Of a stretch of 64,000 nucleotides of DNA, positions 25,847 through 34,776 are shown one piece after another; the stretch's first letter is position 1; every line of letters starts with the position of its first letter. The notes beneath the pieces are model-generated. The model was not told the DNA's origin. It did no database searches and saw only the letters and a list, made by a program, of their open reading frames with translations. This DNA is from JADJPF01 sp964492845 (GTDB lineage Bacteria; Acidobacteriota; Blastocatellia; Chloracidobacteriales; JADJPF01): assembly GCA_964492845.1 (NCBI GenBank), contig CAZBMZ010000032.1, positions 12,090 through 76,089 on the forward strand, in the 5' to 3' direction. The translations under genes were made by a program, and so were the position numbers.

Positions 25847-27187
25847 ATGAAAAACTTTTTTCTTGCCCTATTATTAATACTTAGTTTTAGTAGCATAAGT
25901 TATTCACAATCCTTAGAAGTTAAAACACATAACTTAAAAAATGGCATGAAAATTCTAGTCCATGAAGATCATTCTATTCCCAATGCAGCTATGTATACTT
26001 TTTACCGTATAGGATCACGCAATGAACGTCCCGGAACAACAGGTCTTTCACATTTCTTTGAACATATGATGTTTAATGGAGCTAAAAAATACGGCCCAGG
26101 CGAATTTGACCGTGTAATGGAAGCTAATGGAGGCACAAATAACGCCTACACTAGCCGCAATCTAACAGTTTACCAGGATTGGTTTCCTGTTTCACAACTA
26201 GAACTAATATTTGATTTAGAAGCTGACCGAATAGCAAATTTAAGTATTGATCCTAAAATAGTAGAATCTGAACGAGGTGTTGTTTATTCTGAACGTCGTA
26301 ATTCTGTGGAAAGCAATAATTTAGCTATTTTAGATGAACAACTTTGGGCAACTGCCTACACTGCTCACCCTTATCAATGGCCTGTAGTTGGTTGGCCCTC
26401 AGATATTGAAAATTGGTCATTACAAGATTTACAAAAACATTTTGAATCTGGTTATTCTCCCTCAAATGCCACACTTGTAGTAACAGGCAATGTAGCATTT
26501 GATGAAGTAGTTAAATTGGCAGAAAAATATTTAGAACCCATTAAAGCGCATCAACCTCCAGCCAAAGTTACTACTATTGAGCCAGAACAGTTGGGAGAAC
26601 GTCGAAGTCGTGTAGAAAAACTGGCTCAAGTGCCTGCTATTGCTATTGCTTACCATGTTTCTGCTACCAACAGCCCAGAATACTATCCAATAAAAGTATT
26701 AGAAAATATTCTTTTTACAGGTCAAAGCTCACGTCTTTACAAACGCTTAGTTGATCAAGATGAGTTAGTGCTTTCTATTGAAGGTGGAACAGACTTTGAC
26801 ATTGACCCAACTTTATTTACTTTTTATGCGCAAATTCAACCTGGTATTGAATCAGAAAAAATGGAAAAAGCCCTTTATGAAGAGTTAGAAAAAATTAAAA
26901 CTCAAGGAATCACTGAAGAAGAACTAAAAAAGGCTAAAAATATTCTTTTAGTTAATTTTTATGCCCGATTAAAAACTATTGCTGGTAAAGCTAACACTAT
27001 TGGAACTTATGAAGTTTTTTTTGGTGATTACAAAAAATTACTCTCTGCTCCAGATGATTTTGCTAAAGTGACTGTTGAGGATGTAAAAAAAGTAGCTCAA
27101 AAGTATTTCACCTCACGTAATCGTACAGTAATTACTTTAGTTCCTGTTTCCGAACAACCCCAACAAGCTCAAGAAAATAAAAACTAA
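25847..27187 (+). CDS. M16-family zinc peptidase, catalytic subunit
   Basis: A 446-residue secreted protein (signal peptide about 1-20). The inverted zinc motif HxxEH is intact as H69-F-F-E-H73 in LSHFFEHMMFNG, with the downstream acidic ligand region ESERGVVYSERR (about 145-155). Two M16 halves are present. Members pair with an inactive partner (as in PqqL or mitochondrial processing peptidase), and the next gene is exactly that, 16 nt downstream. It probably degrades peptides in the periplasm. GAGG precedes the ATG. Confidence 0.92.
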   Translation: MKNFFLALLLILSFSSISYSQSLEVKTHNLKNGMKILVHEDHSIPNAAMYTFYRIGSRNERPGTTGLSHFFEHMMFNGAKKYGPGEFDRVMEANGGTNNAYTSRNLTVYQDWFPVSQLELIFDLEADRIANLSIDPKIVESERGVVYSERRNSVESNNLAILDEQLWATAYTAHPYQWPVVGWPSDIENWSLQDLQKHFESGYSPSNATLVVTGNVAFDEVVKLAEKYLEPIKAHQPPAKVTTIEPEQLGERRSRVEKLAQVPAIAIAYHVSATNSPEYYPIKVLENILFTGQSSRLYKRLVDQDELVLSIEGGTDFDIDPTLFTFYAQIQPGIESEKMEKALYEELEKIKTQGITEEELKKAKNILLVNFYARLKTIAGKANTIGTYEVFFGDYKKLLSAPDDFAKVTVEDVKKVAQKYFTSRNRTVITLVPVSEQPQQAQENKN

Positions 27188-27203
27188 CATATTAGGAGAA
27201 AAG

Positions 27204-28610
27204 ATGATGAAATACTTTATTTTACTATTATTAACATTCTTATTACTTGTAGGCTCTGCCACTGCTCAAACATCTGCTACTAACTCCCTAAAACTACCTC
27301 CATATAAAAAACTTAAGCTTGATAACGGTATGACAATACTTTTAATGGAACACCATGAAGTTCCTTTTATTAGTTTTAATATGCGTATTCGTGCTGGTAG
27401 CGTTCTTGATCCAAGTGGAAAAGAAGGTTTAGCTGACATAACTGCTGAACTCTTAAGAAAAGGGACTAAAAATCGCAGTGCTGACAAAATCGCTAGTGAA
27501 CTTGATGGAGTAGGAGCATCTTTGTTTTTTTCTGCTCAACATGATTTTTCCTTTGCTCAATCTGAGGTATTAAAAAAAGATCTAGACTTACTGCTAGATG
27601 TTTTTACTGATATCTTAACCAATCCAAGTTTTCCACAATCGGAAGTTGAGAAACTACAAAAATTATCCATCAACAACATTAAAGAAGCTAAAGATGATGC
27701 CCAATCAGCAATAAGACGTTACTATAATGCTTATTTATTTGGTAATCATCCTTATGCTAGACCTGTTAGCGGAGATGAAAAATCTTTAGCTAGCATTAAT
27801 CGTGAAGACATAGTTAAGTTTTACGATAATTATTATGCTCCAGCTAATATTGTTCTGGCTGTAGTGGGAGATTTTGCTAGTGCTGAAATGGAAAAAACTT
27901 TAACTAATCGTTTTAGTGGATGGAATAAAAAAACTGCCTCACCAATCAAACTAGTTGAGCCTATTCCAGTTAAAGGAAAAAAACTACTTTTAGTTGATAA
28001 ACCTGATACAACACAAACATTTTTCCTTATAGGTAACACAGGTATTTCTCGAAATAATCCTGATCGTGTTGGAGTAGAAATTGTTAACACTCTTTTTGGA
28101 GTACGTTTTACTTCGCTATTAAATTCTGAACTTAGAATTAGAACAGGTCTTACCTATGGTGCAAGGTCTGCATTTAGCCAAAACCTAGTTAGTGGGTCTT
28201 TTGCAATCTCAACTTTTACTCAGAATGCTACAACAGAACAAGCCATTGATTTAGCATTAGAAATTCTTAATCGCCTTCATCAAAAAGGTATAACTGAAGA
28301 ACAGCTAAAATCTACAAAAAGCTATATTAAAGGTCAATTTGCCCCTGACACCTTAGAAAGTGGGGATCAGCTAGCAGAAGTTTTAATGGATTTAGAATTT
28401 TTTGGCTTAGATGAAAAAGAAATTAATGAGTTTTTTACCAAAATTGATGCTTTTACCCTGACAGATGCACAACGAATTATCAAAGAATACTTCCCTAAAG
28501 AAAATCTAGTTTTTGTTTTAATTGGTAAAAGTGAAGAAATCTCTAACACTGTTAAAAAATATGCGTCTCAAATAGATACTAAAAAAATCAGTGAAGAAGG
28601 TTTTAAGTAG
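27204..28610 (+). CDS. M16-family peptidase homologue lacking the zinc motif (partner subunit)
   Basis: A 468-residue secreted protein (signal peptide about 1-21, ATAQ). It aligns in pattern with the preceding M16 peptidase, but at the HxxEH position it reads GLADITAELLRKGT, so the zinc-binding residues are lost. The C-terminal half includes RTGLTYGARSAF, the conserved R/Y region of M16B non-catalytic subunits that helps bind substrate. TTAGGAGAAAAG precedes the ATG. It likely forms a heterodimer with the upstream active subunit. It is followed after 31 nt by the deformylase-like gene. Confidence 0.9.
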   Translation: MMKYFILLLLTFLLLVGSATAQTSATNSLKLPPYKKLKLDNGMTILLMEHHEVPFISFNMRIRAGSVLDPSGKEGLADITAELLRKGTKNRSADKIASELDGVGASLFFSAQHDFSFAQSEVLKKDLDLLLDVFTDILTNPSFPQSEVEKLQKLSINNIKEAKDDAQSAIRRYYNAYLFGNHPYARPVSGDEKSLASINREDIVKFYDNYYAPANIVLAVVGDFASAEMEKTLTNRFSGWNKKTASPIKLVEPIPVKGKKLLLVDKPDTTQTFFLIGNTGISRNNPDRVGVEIVNTLFGVRFTSLLNSELRIRTGLTYGARSAFSQNLVSGSFAISTFTQNATTEQAIDLALEILNRLHQKGITEEQLKSTKSYIKGQFAPDTLESGDQLAEVLMDLEFFGLDEKEINEFFTKIDAFTLTDAQRIIKEYFPKENLVFVLIGKSEEISNTVKKYASQIDTKKISEEGFK

Positions 28611-28641
28611 TATCTAAACTTTAACTAAAGGAGTTTTATTA

Positions 28642-29154
28642 GTGGCTATACAAGATATTTTACAATTAGGAAACCCTACTTTATGGCAAAAATCTAGTCC
28701 AATTATTGATATTAACTCTAACCCAATAAAAGATTTAATTAAAGATCTTAGAGACACATTAGCAAACTTTCGTGACGTTAAAGGATTTGGACGTGCTATT
28801 GCTGCACCTCAAATTGGAGTTCTTAAACAAATGATTTTTGTCAATATGAATGGTTTTTCTGGCCCGCTTATTAATCCCATAATTACTTGGGCAAGTGATG
28901 AAAAATTTGAGCTTTGGGATGATTGTTTTAGTTTTCCTGATCTAATGATACGTGTTTCAAGATCAATTAAAATTAAAGTAGATTATCAAGATAAAGAAAA
29001 CTTAAAAAATACTCTAATAGCCGAAAATGATTTTGCTGAACTCTTACAACACGAAATAGACCACCTAAATGGAGTTTTAGCTACAGATAGGGCTATTTCT
29101 TTACAAGCTTTTTCTACTCGTAATGAATGGTTAAGACAAAAGTCAAATACCTAG
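28642..29154 (+). CDS. Peptide deformylase-like metalloprotein with variant motif II
   Basis: A 170-residue protein starting at GTG, with AAGGAG nine bases upstream. Motif I GRAIAAPQIGV and motif III QHEIDHLNG (His137, Glu138, His141) are those of peptide deformylases, which remove formyl from nascent N-terminal Met. Motif II, normally EGCLS, reads DDCFS (Cys95). The metal Cys is kept but the surrounding residues differ, as in divergent paralogues. It may be a secondary deformylase or act on another substrate. It is downstream of the M16 pair and possibly in the same transcript. Confidence 0.85.
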   Translation: MAIQDILQLGNPTLWQKSSPIIDINSNPIKDLIKDLRDTLANFRDVKGFGRAIAAPQIGVLKQMIFVNMNGFSGPLINPIITWASDEKFELWDDCFSFPDLMIRVSRSIKIKVDYQDKENLKNTLIAENDFAELLQHEIDHLNGVLATDRAISLQAFSTRNEWLRQKSNT

Positions 29155-29378
29155 GTATATATTTGAAGCTAAAAAGCTTCTAAGTTTTCTTTACCTTAAA
29201 CTTTTGGTTATGTTATTTTCTATTTCAATAACTTTAATTGTCACTTAACTGCTAAGTTACAAATTTTGTTAATTATCGGTTGACATCTTTTGTCATTTAA
29301 TCTAAAAACAAAAAGATCTTAAAAACTTAAGTTATAGATAATATTGGACTAAAAAAAGTTTTTTTGGTCACCAATCAA
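29155..29378. other. Intergenic region upstream of the pilin promoter
   Basis: No gene is visible. Around 29279-29293 there is TTGACA and a short inverted repeat TGACA-TCTTT-TGTCA, which might be an additional promoter or an activator site for the sigma-54 promoter that follows. No clear terminator is seen after the deformylase-like gene. Confidence 0.4.
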
Positions 29379-29393
29379 TGGCACAAGGGTTGC
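29379..29393 (+). promoter_or_regulatory. Sigma-54 (RpoN) promoter of the pilin gene
   Basis: TGGCAC (29379-29384), a five-base spacer AAGGG and TTGC (29390-29393) match the -24/-12 consensus TGGCAC-N5-TTGC exactly. Transcription would start near 29405, giving a leader of about 60 nt. In family knowledge, major pilin genes are often RpoN-dependent with a PilR-type activator. Confidence 0.88.
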
Positions 29394-29466
29394 CTATATG
29401 TTTAACAGAAATAAGTTAACATCATTAAATCCGGTCTAACACTATAATCCATAAGGAGAGATATAC

Positions 29467-29964
29467 ATGAGAAATAACAAAGGTTTTTCACTCATCGAAT
29501 TATTAATCGTAGTAGTAATTATTGGTATCATCGCAGCTATTGCAGTACCTAACCTATTAGCTTCCCGTCGTTCTGCTAACGGTGCATCAGCCGTAGAAGC
29601 AATGAGATTATTCCACTCTGTAGAAGCTACTTATCAAGCTGGCGTTGGCAACGGCGCATTTGGAACTGCATCAGACTTATATAATCAACAACTAATTGAT
29701 GATTCATTAGCTGCTGCTGCTAACACTAGCACTGCTACAGTTTCATCAGGAACAGCAAAATCTGGTTACAGATATACTGTAAATACAACTGCTCCTTCTG
29801 CTACTTCATTAGCTGATTTTAACGTAACAGCTGCACCTTCTGCTACTAGCGGAATTGGTAGAACAGGTGATCGCCAATTCTTCGTAGATGCTACTGGCGT
29901 TATTCGTGGTACTACCAGTGCTACTACTGCTGCTGATTCTACAACTACTCCAATCGGTAACTAA
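29467..29964 (+). CDS. pilA: Type IV major pilin / pseudopilin
   Basis: A 165-residue prepilin. The short positively charged leader MRNNKG ends at the prepilin peptidase site G|FSLIEL, followed by the hydrophobic helix IVVVIIGIIAAIAVPNLLAS and the conserved Glu5. The globular part is Ala/Ser/Thr-rich with no cysteine pair. It forms the filament of type IV pili or a related secretion pseudopilus; the strong sigma-54 promoter and strong terminator fit a highly expressed major pilin. AAGGAGAG precedes the ATG. Codon choice is somewhat richer in GC than the neighbours, as expected for high expression. Confidence 0.92.
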   Translation: MRNNKGFSLIELLIVVVIIGIIAAIAVPNLLASRRSANGASAVEAMRLFHSVEATYQAGVGNGAFGTASDLYNQQLIDDSLAAAANTSTATVSSGTAKSGYRYTVNTTAPSATSLADFNVTAAPSATSGIGRTGDRQFFVDATGVIRGTTSATTAADSTTTPIGN

Positions 29965-29987
29965 TTCGATTTCTTAGTAGTTTACAG

Positions 29988-30020
29988 AAAAGCTAGAGAT
30001 TTAAGTCTCTAGCTTTTTTA
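29988..30020 (+). terminator. Strong intrinsic terminator after pilA
   Basis: AAAAGCTAGAGA (29988-29999) pairs perfectly with TCTCTAGCTTTT (30006-30017) around a six-base loop, followed by TT. It lies 24 nt after the pilin stop codon. Confidence 0.9.
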
Positions 30021-30197
30021 TTTTAAAGTAAAAGATTTTTGGAATGCTGGAAAATCAATAAAAATAGATGCAACCTATTGAATTATTAAGCTATTATATC
30101 TTTTTTCATTAACCTATCACCATTACATTTTGTTCATTACCGATAGCAATTTTTCAAAAATCACTAGTTATTAAACTCTTCTTTTAGAACAATTTAT

Positions 30198-31643
30198 CTA
30201 TTCAACAAAAACAATATTAATTGTTGAAAAATTAATATCTAATTGTTTTTTTTCTCCAGATCTTTTACTTTTTATTTTATCAGTATCTTTTCTTTCTTTT
30301 GCCAATTCATCAACTAAAATAGACCTTTGCTTAGTATTTTCTCTTACTACTTTACCCACTTTTCTAACAGATGCCAAAGTATTTTCTAAATTGCTAGTAG
30401 GGACTTGAATTAAAATAGATGTAATTTTGTTGTCTGTTATTGTAAGTGTAATATCGCCTTTTTGAGCTTCAGCAATTTGAGCTAACTGTGTTTTAACAGA
30501 TTGCAAATCTTTTGCTGAAACTGTTATTTCAGTATGTTTAGGTGTTTGTCTAGCCTCTTCTACTGATTTTTCAGCAACTTTAGCTGGTGTTTCGGCTCTT
30601 CTTGGTTGCGCCATGGATGCTGGTGCGGGCATACCAAGGTTAGAACTGCTTTTATTTGTGTCTGCTTTTTCAGTTTTTTGTATAGAGACTCCTGGTCTTG
30701 CCCCACTTTTTTCTCTACCCGTTTCTGTCCTTGATTGAGTTGGTTGAACTGTTAAATCTCTACTTTTCCCTCTACTATCTTCTTTTGCAGTAATTTCAAC
30801 AACTTCATTAGTATTTGACTCATTAAGAGCATTTTTTGCTTCTTGTTCAGCTAAAATTTCTTTGTCAGCAAAATTATTTTTAGCTGAATCATCTTGTTCT
30901 TTACTCTCAGAAGGCTTCATCTCGACTTTTGAACTAGTGATTGCTTTAGGAGTATCACTTGGTGGAGGGGGTGGAGGTATAGAGGGTTGATTATCTTTTG
31001 CAACACCCCCAAGTACTCCTCCACTATCTAAATTACTAACATTTCCTCCCAATACTCCTTCCTCTTCTCCCGTTGAAACTATTTGAGGTTTTGCCGAAGG
31101 TTCTGAAGTGGTAGGAGCTTTAGTGGCAATTGTGTTACTTTCTTTATTATTTTCCGTTATTGGAGCTTCAGCCGCAGGAGCCGCAGCAGGAACATTTTTA
31201 GCAAGGTCTTGATTTAAGGATTTTTCCTGTATTGCGGTAGCAGAACTTTTTTCCTGCTCAGAATAAAAAGTTATTCTTCCTTCTTTTACCCCACTAATAT
31301 TAAAGGCTACAACTATTAAGGTGGCGGCTGTTACAGTAGCCAAGACCGGAGCTTTATACTTAAAGAAAAACTCATATGTAGAAAGCAAGAATTTAGTAAA
31401 TAGATTGGTTGGTTGGTTTGTGGACTGATAAGCAACTTTAGCAAGCAATTCTTGACCTGTAGGTAAATTAGGTATTGGAATATCACAACTTTTCATCAAG
31501 CTAGATAAATCTTTAAGCTCATTAATCATTTGACTACAATCTTTACAAGTCTGTAAATGCGTTTGGACTTCACCACGACGAGTTGATTGTAGCTCATTAT
31601 CTAGGAATGCTTGTAAATCTTCTATAATTAAGTCGCAGTTCAT
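30198..31643 (-). CDS. Membrane-bound anti-sigma factor with zinc-finger (ZAS) domain
   Basis: A 481-residue protein. The N-terminal ZAS/zf-HC2 motif has Cys3, His29, Cys33 and Cys36 (H-x3-C-x2-C), which binds and sequesters an ECF sigma factor. A single membrane helix (about 94-116, VLATVTAATLIVVAF) is followed by a long Pro/Glu/Ser/Lys-rich extracytoplasmic stretch. A C-terminal folded region (about 370-480) resembles DUF4349-type domains. It lies 44 nt downstream of the ECF sigma gene on the same strand, so the two form a sigma/anti-sigma pair responding to an envelope signal. Confidence 0.88.
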   Translation of the reverse strand: MNCDLIIEDLQAFLDNELQSTRRGEVQTHLQTCKDCSQMINELKDLSSLMKSCDIPIPNLPTGQELLAKVAYQSTNQPTNLFTKFLLSTYEFFFKYKAPVLATVTAATLIVVAFNISGVKEGRITFYSEQEKSSATAIQEKSLNQDLAKNVPAAAPAAEAPITENNKESNTIATKAPTTSEPSAKPQIVSTGEEEGVLGGNVSNLDSGGVLGGVAKDNQPSIPPPPPPSDTPKAITSSKVEMKPSESKEQDDSAKNNFADKEILAEQEAKNALNESNTNEVVEITAKEDSRGKSRDLTVQPTQSRTETGREKSGARPGVSIQKTEKADTNKSSSNLGMPAPASMAQPRRAETPAKVAEKSVEEARQTPKHTEITVSAKDLQSVKTQLAQIAEAQKGDITLTITDNKITSILIQVPTSNLENTLASVRKVGKVVRENTKQRSILVDELAKERKDTDKIKSKRSGEKKQLDINFSTINIVFVE

Positions 31644-31687
31644 AAATTTAATTCCTATCGTAAGATCTTGCTATTAAATCTGCTTAT

Positions 31688-32323
31688 CTAAGTTCTAATA
31701 TTATCTGATACTCCTGATGACAATCCGACATTTGGAGGTTTTCGCACTTCTTCAGGAGTATTAGAAAGCATTGGTTCAAGCAATTTTTTTAACTCTACTT
31801 TACCTCTAAAAATTCTTGATTTTACAGTACCAACAGGTATTTCCAATATTACTGAAATTTCCTCATAGCTTAATTCTTCATACTCACGTAAAATTATGGG
31901 TTCACGATATTCTATTTCTACCATCATTAAAGCACGTTGAACTTTTATCTTTAATTCTTGTTGTTCTAGAGACGCAGCAGGAGAAGGATTTTGTGCTGCA
32001 ACCTTAGCAACTCGTTCTGCATTTGCTTCATTATCAGCATCTACCATAACTTTATACTCACTACGTCGAATTTCAGAGATAGCACGGTTATGTGCAATAC
32101 GATAAAGATAAGTCTTAAAGGATGATTCTTGTCGCCACTCTCTACAATGTTCAATTATTGCTACAAAAACTTCTTGGGTTATATCTTCTGCTCGTGCTTG
32201 ATTTCCTAGCCTACGATAAAGAAAACGATAGATAGCCAATTTGTACCGTTCATAAATGGTAACAAATGCTGTCTCATTTCCTGCTTGGAACTGCTGCATG
32301 AGTTCCTCATCGGATTTACTCAT
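31688..32323 (-). CDS. ECF RNA polymerase sigma factor (RpoE-like)
   Basis: A 211-residue sigma-70 family protein. Region 2 holds YKLAIYRFLYRRLGNQARAED followed by QEVFVAI, then RIAHNRAISEIRR. Region 4 holds YEELSYEEISVILEIPVGTV followed by KSRIFRGKVELK, the helix-turn-helix that reads the -35. A perfect GGAGG lies before the ATG. It is followed by its anti-sigma partner. It directs transcription of a stress or envelope regulon, probably including its own operon; its target promoters cannot be deduced here. Confidence 0.95.
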   Translation of the reverse strand: MSKSDEELMQQFQAGNETAFVTIYERYKLAIYRFLYRRLGNQARAEDITQEVFVAIIEHCREWRQESSFKTYLYRIAHNRAISEIRRSEYKVMVDADNEANAERVAKVAAQNPSPAASLEQQELKIKVQRALMMVEIEYREPIILREYEELSYEEISVILEIPVGTVKSRIFRGKVELKKLLEPMLSNTPEEVRKPPNVGLSSGVSDNIRT

Positions 32324-32434
32324 CCACGTGCCTCCGTGTAAAAGTATAATCTCAACACTAAAACTTTGGTTCCCAACAATATACTTGTTTCCCTAAATAA
32401 AATACCAATAAATTCTATAGATAACAAACTTTAA

Positions 32435-32477
32435 GGGACATAGAAATAACATGTTTTATTTCTATGTCCCTATTTTT
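32435..32477. terminator. Strong hairpin terminator
   Basis: GGGACATAGAAATAA (32435-32449) pairs perfectly with TTATTTCTATGTCCC (32456-32470) around a six-base loop. T-rich tails follow on the plus strand, with weaker T content on the minus strand. It lies between the GYF/Yip1-like gene and the ECF sigma gene, both on the minus strand, and should end the former. Confidence 0.8.
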
Positions 32478-32501
32478 AACTAGAAAGTCTAGGAAAAGTT
32501 C

Positions 32502-34070
32502 TTATTTATCTACGGCAATATCTAGCTCTTCAGCGCATTTATAAAGAGCTAATCCTAAAATACAAGAAATTACTAAACTAAAATAAAAGGTAAAAACGGC
32601 TGCTACAGTTTCATAAACTGCCATACCAAAAAATGGTATTACTACTATAGGAGCCATAAGTATAAATATACCCAGCTTTATCGTACCACCAGCAATAAAC
32701 ATAGCTGCATACATTAGAAAAGCTTTAACGTAAACCATTCCCATTCTACGCATAGTATCTATTCCCACCACAGGGTTAATAACTGACCAAAAATCTTGAG
32801 TAAAACCAGCAATTGTTATAGCCATTGGATAATAGAAAAAAGCCCAAAGTAGCCCCAGGCCAATAACTAAAATAAATATTAAACCAGCACCTACTACTTG
32901 TCTTAAGTAACCATTATTAAATTGTTCGCTAAGATCTACAGATTCTTTTTTCTGTTCTCTTTCTTCTTTTTCTAAAGATCTGACTCCAATATCTCGCGTT
33001 GGCTCTAATTTCTGCAATTTTTTGGCAGTTTCTAAATCACGTTCTGCATCATTACCATCAATTAGCCCTTTTATATCTTCTTGGCTAAGAAATTCTTCTT
33101 CAGGAACGTAGGCAGGTTCTTTAGGAGCAAAAAAACCACCTATTGAAGACAAAGCAAAAAACAAAATTACTACAGGTAAAACACTAACAATGCTTACCCC
33201 TACACTTAAAAACAAGGGTTTAATTACATCATCAAAAACGGAAAACGCGCTAAAATCTGGCATAAAGTTACGATCCATCCGTCCCATTGCTACTTGCCTA
33301 ATAGTTAAAGACATACACCCAAAAAGAAAAACTGTTGCCATAACTGTTGCCATTAAAGAACCAAATCCAATTTGACTTCCTAAAACAAGGAAAGCATAGA
33401 CGATTGCACCAGATATTAAAGAAATTAAGTGTTGAAATGGATATTTAGCAGCTTTAACAAATTCGTCTACTCCAAAATCTTTCCCTTGTCCATAATAAGT
33501 TACTGTTTGAGCTACTGAGGTAGCTTTTTCTGCTATATCAGAAACTTTATTACACATATCCCCACAAGCAGTACAAATTGCCATACTTCCCATCTTCTTA
33601 GGGCAATCCTGACAAAACATAGCACTACAAACACGACAAACAAATTTAGCAGGTACTTGAGGATGATTACGGCAAATCCCTGTTGCCATTGGCATAGCAG
33701 CAGCAGGGTTAAAAACTGGTATTGGAGAAGGAGGAGCTATTGGAGCAGTTATTGGAGCCATTGGAGCAGAACCAGAATTATTATAAGAATTACTGCCAGG
33801 AAAATTAGGAGGGTTAGGAGATGTTAAATTATTATTTTGAATTGGTTGTGTTGATGGTGTTTTTGCTACACTAGGTGGAATTGGTTGACCCGAAAAAATA
33901 GCTCTTAGCATAGGGACACGATTAGCATCATTCCAAGCTAAGCTACCTTTTTTTACTTTATCCGTTGGCAAGATTCTACCTTCGGATGCCCATTCTTTTA
34001 ATGTTTCTGTATCAGCCTCATAAACTTGATCATCAATCATTACTTGCCAAATTTCATTTTGTGTACTCAT
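32502..34070 (-). CDS. GYF_2 / B-box-like zinc finger / Yip1-like membrane protein
   Basis: A 522-residue protein with an unusual domain string. Residues about 5-58 resemble GYF_2 (IWQVMIDDQVYEADTETLKE). A Pro-rich linker follows (about 60-130). About 133-172 is a cysteine-rich B-box-like finger with CRNHP, CRVC, CQDC and CTAC. The C-terminal 320 residues have five or six membrane helices like the Yip1 or DUF4013 class. A charged loop (about 310-390) interrupts the helices. GGAGA precedes the ATG. The function is unknown; a membrane scaffold is a reasonable guess. Confidence 0.78.
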   Translation of the reverse strand: MSTQNEIWQVMIDDQVYEADTETLKEWASEGRILPTDKVKKGSLAWNDANRVPMLRAIFSGQPIPPSVAKTPSTQPIQNNNLTSPNPPNFPGSNSYNNSGSAPMAPITAPIAPPSPIPVFNPAAAMPMATGICRNHPQVPAKFVCRVCSAMFCQDCPKKMGSMAICTACGDMCNKVSDIAEKATSVAQTVTYYGQGKDFGVDEFVKAAKYPFQHLISLISGAIVYAFLVLGSQIGFGSLMATVMATVFLFGCMSLTIRQVAMGRMDRNFMPDFSAFSVFDDVIKPLFLSVGVSIVSVLPVVILFFALSSIGGFFAPKEPAYVPEEEFLSQEDIKGLIDGNDAERDLETAKKLQKLEPTRDIGVRSLEKEEREQKKESVDLSEQFNNGYLRQVVGAGLIFILVIGLGLLWAFFYYPMAITIAGFTQDFWSVINPVVGIDTMRRMGMVYVKAFLMYAAMFIAGGTIKLGIFILMAPIVVIPFFGMAVYETVAAVFTFYFSLVISCILGLALYKCAEELDIAVDK

Positions 34071-34117
34071 TAATTTCTTCTCCTAATTATTTTTGGTGGC
34101 TGATATTTTTTACTTGG

Positions 34118-34130
34118 TTGTTGGCAACAA
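34118..34130. promoter_or_regulatory. Perfect palindrome upstream of the GYF/Yip1-like gene
   Basis: TTGTTGGCAACAA is a 6-1-6 inverted repeat about 50 nt upstream of the start codon of the minus-strand gene, a typical operator position. No terminator-like T-run follows in a transcribed direction. Which regulator would bind is unknown. Confidence 0.35.
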
Positions 34131-34318
34131 AAAATATTAAAAAGTTCCATAATTTTATAGGACGAACTATTATATTACTGTCCATCTATTAATATTATTA
34201 CATAATAACTAGCCATTTGAGAAGTCTTTTTCGTCTATATTTTTCATCTTATTTATTTTTATTTATCTTCTTATATCATTTTTATCATTTTCAACCATTT
34301 ACTTTATTGCAACTAGCG

Positions 34319-34348
34319 TTGACAGGCTATTTTAATCACTTTTATACT
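34319..34348 (+). promoter_or_regulatory. Near-consensus sigma-70 promoter of ruvX, likely leaderless
   Basis: TTGACA (34319-34324), an 18-nt spacer and TATACT (34343-34348) are close to consensus. Transcription should start about seven bases after the -10, near 34355, while the ruvX ATG is at 34358-34360. The mRNA would therefore have almost no leader. Confidence 0.75.
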
Positions 34349-34357
34349 GTCCTGGCT

Positions 34358-34771
34358 ATGCGAATACTAGCTATTGATTATGGAGAGAAAAGACTTGGTT
34401 TAGCTGTTAGTGATGAACTAATGATGACAGCACGACCATTAGTTACACTCTCACGTATACCAAAAGAAACCGCCTTAGCTCAAATAAAACAATATATTGA
34501 AGACTTAGAAGTTAGTCAAATCATTGTAGGCTTACCACTTAGGCTAGATGGAACAAAAGGAGATTCCGCAGTAAAAGTAGAAAAATTTGTTGCTCAACTT
34601 TTACTTTCTTTATCTTGTCCAATAACTACTTGGGATGAGCGTCTTACTTCTTATGAAGCAGAAGAAAGAATGAAAGATTTTGGATTAAGCTTAAAACAAC
34701 GGAAAGCTAAAATCGATCAGTTTGCAGCATTGATAATTTTAGAAGATTATCTTTCCAATTTACCTAAGTAA
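34358..34771 (+). CDS. ruvX: RuvX/YqgF putative Holliday junction resolvase / pre-16S rRNA nuclease
   Basis: Start set at ATG 34358-34360: the protein there begins MRILAIDYGEKRLGLAVSDE, the universal YqgF N-terminus, whereas the longer open frame upstream spans the promoter. 137 residues, RNase H fold. Acidic residues lie in AIDYG, TTWDERLTS and KIDQFAA; GLPLRLDGT is the family's central motif. It is thought to process 16S rRNA 5' ends or resolve junctions. There is no ribosome binding site, consistent with a leaderless message. mltG follows after five bases, a common pairing. Confidence 0.93.
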   Translation: MRILAIDYGEKRLGLAVSDELMMTARPLVTLSRIPKETALAQIKQYIEDLEVSQIIVGLPLRLDGTKGDSAVKVEKFVAQLLLSLSCPITTWDERLTSYEAEERMKDFGLSLKQRKAKIDQFAALIILEDYLSNLPK

Positions 34772-34776
34772 CAATA

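Noticed and set aside
34217..34357. 47-codon upstream extension of ruvX
   Set aside because: The extension spans a near-consensus promoter, encodes an implausible Phe/Tyr/Leu-rich segment, and the universal YqgF N-terminus begins at 34358.
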